Source: Azonexaceae bacterium
GTDB taxonomy: Bacteria > Pseudomonadota > Gammaproteobacteria > Burkholderiales > Rhodocyclaceae
Assembly (NCBI GenBank): GCA_009469665.1
Contig: SSTB01000287.1
Location: forward strand, 1-12,577
DNA length: 12,577 bases
Direction of reading: 5' to 3'
Position numbers and translations under genes: made by a program. Position 1 is the first letter of the stretch, and each line of letters opens with the position of its first letter. Positions 12,002 through 12,577 of this stretch are shown here, in pieces. A model generated the notes under the pieces. That model had not been told where the DNA came from. It saw nothing but the letters and a program-made list of their open reading frames with translations, and did no database searches.

Positions 12002-12577
12002 CAACCGCCCTTGCGCCGTGCCCTGGGGTGGGCGGCGTCGTAGACCTTGGCCAGGTGTTGGAAGTCGAGGTGGGTATAGACCTGGGTCGAGGCAATGCTG
12101 GAGTGGCCCAGCATTTCCTGCACCGCCCGCAAGTCGCCCGAAGATTGCAGGACGTGGGAGGCGAAGGAATGGCGCAGCATGTGGGGATGGACGTGGCGCG
12201 GCAGGCCGGCCTGCCGGGCGTGGCGTTCGAGGCGTGCTTCGACCACCCGGGGATGGATGCGGCGGCCGCGCCGGCCCACGAAAAGGGCGGTCTCGTCCGC
12301 GCTGGCCAGGCTCTCGCGCAGGAGGCGCCAGGCGCTTAGCGCCTCGCGGGCCTTGCGACCGACAGGGACGATGCGGGTCTTGCCCCGTTTGCCAGTGACA
12401 CGGACTTCGTCATCGGCAAGCAGGCCCTCGAGATCATTCCACTGCAAGCTGACCAATTCCGCCAGGCGCAGACCGGAAGAGTAGAAGAGCTCGAACATGG
12501 CCCGGTCCCGGGCCTGGACCGCCGGGTCGTCATCTTGCGTCGGTTCGTCGAGCAGTCGGGCGGTTTCGTCGGCGGAA
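12001..12577 (-). CDS. xerC: Tyrosine recombinase XerC, C-terminal catalytic part (cut by window edge)
   Basis: The 3' part of the gene, 191 codons plus stop, continues beyond the window on its 5' side. XerC acts with XerD at the dif site to resolve chromosome dimers before division. All active-site residues are visible, numbered from the Met at 12498: R11 in [11 protein letters not shown]37 in [10 protein letters not shown]106-M-L-R109 in [13 protein letters not shown]132 in LGHSSI, and the nucleophile Y141 in [10 protein letters not shown] (codon 12078-12076). Just before that Met the frame reads [20 protein letters not shown], with the sequence usual for XerC linkers. The close match to the XerC pattern makes a phage or integron integrase unlikely. 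The frame is intact up to the window edge; the core-binding SAM-like domain is outside. Confidence 0.93.
   Translation of the reverse strand, partial: SADETARLLDEPTQDDDPAVQARDRAMFELFYSSGLRLAELVSLQWNDLEGLLADDEVRVTGKRGKTRIVPVGRKAREALSAWRLLRESLASADETALFVGRRGRRIHPRVVEARLERHARQAGLPRHVHPHMLRHSFASHVLQSSGDLRAVQEMLGHSSIASTQVYTHLDFQHLAKVYDAAHPRARRKGG

Overview
The window looks like a piece of a high-GC betaproteobacterial chromosome, most likely Rhodocyclales (Rhodocyclaceae/Azonexaceae relatives). This is inferred from gene families and protein sequence style, not from a marker gene. There is no rRNA, tRNA, CRISPR array, integrase or transposase, and the gene order reads as ordinary chromosome with some lineage-specific envelope genes.

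Left part (1-3722, all minus strand). The window opens inside the N-terminus of a type I restriction subunit (hsdR, cut by the window edge). Next is a sodium:solute symporter with its own near-consensus -10 box. Then comes a three-gene signalling operon: a small exported protein/lipoprotein with Yx(FWY)xxD repeats, an ECF sigma factor, and a cysteine-free single-span anti-sigma factor that overlaps the sigma gene by ATGA.

Centre (3828-8426, plus strand). A patatin-fold protein has lost both catalytic residues (Ser to Gly48, Asp to Glu221). A 411-base gap follows, holding a 104-bp element with perfect 23-bp inverted ends, a 12-bp terminator hairpin and a promoter candidate. After it come acetoacetyl-CoA synthetase, a gap with two palindromes, and an exported pentapeptide-repeat protein.

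Right part (8518-12577, minus strand). A co-directional envelope cluster reads, in transcription order: MlaC-family protein A, a DUF1134/EipA-family protein with a twin-arginine-type signal, a secreted protein with a His/Gly/Asp-rich tail, and MlaC-family protein B. The MlaC proteins stand alone, with no mlaFEDB genes in the window. The first gene of this cluster has its Shine-Dalgarno sequence exactly in the loop of a 6-bp inverted repeat. Upstream lie a four-helix membrane protein of unknown function and the 3' part of xerC. The gap between these two carries a hairpin plus T-run that faces the plus strand and has no plus-strand gene to serve.

The best candidates for something undescribed are the patatin-like pseudoenzyme, the MlaC-EipA-His-rich-MlaC envelope cluster with its SD-in-loop leader, the 23-bp inverted-repeat element, and the orphan plus-strand terminator.
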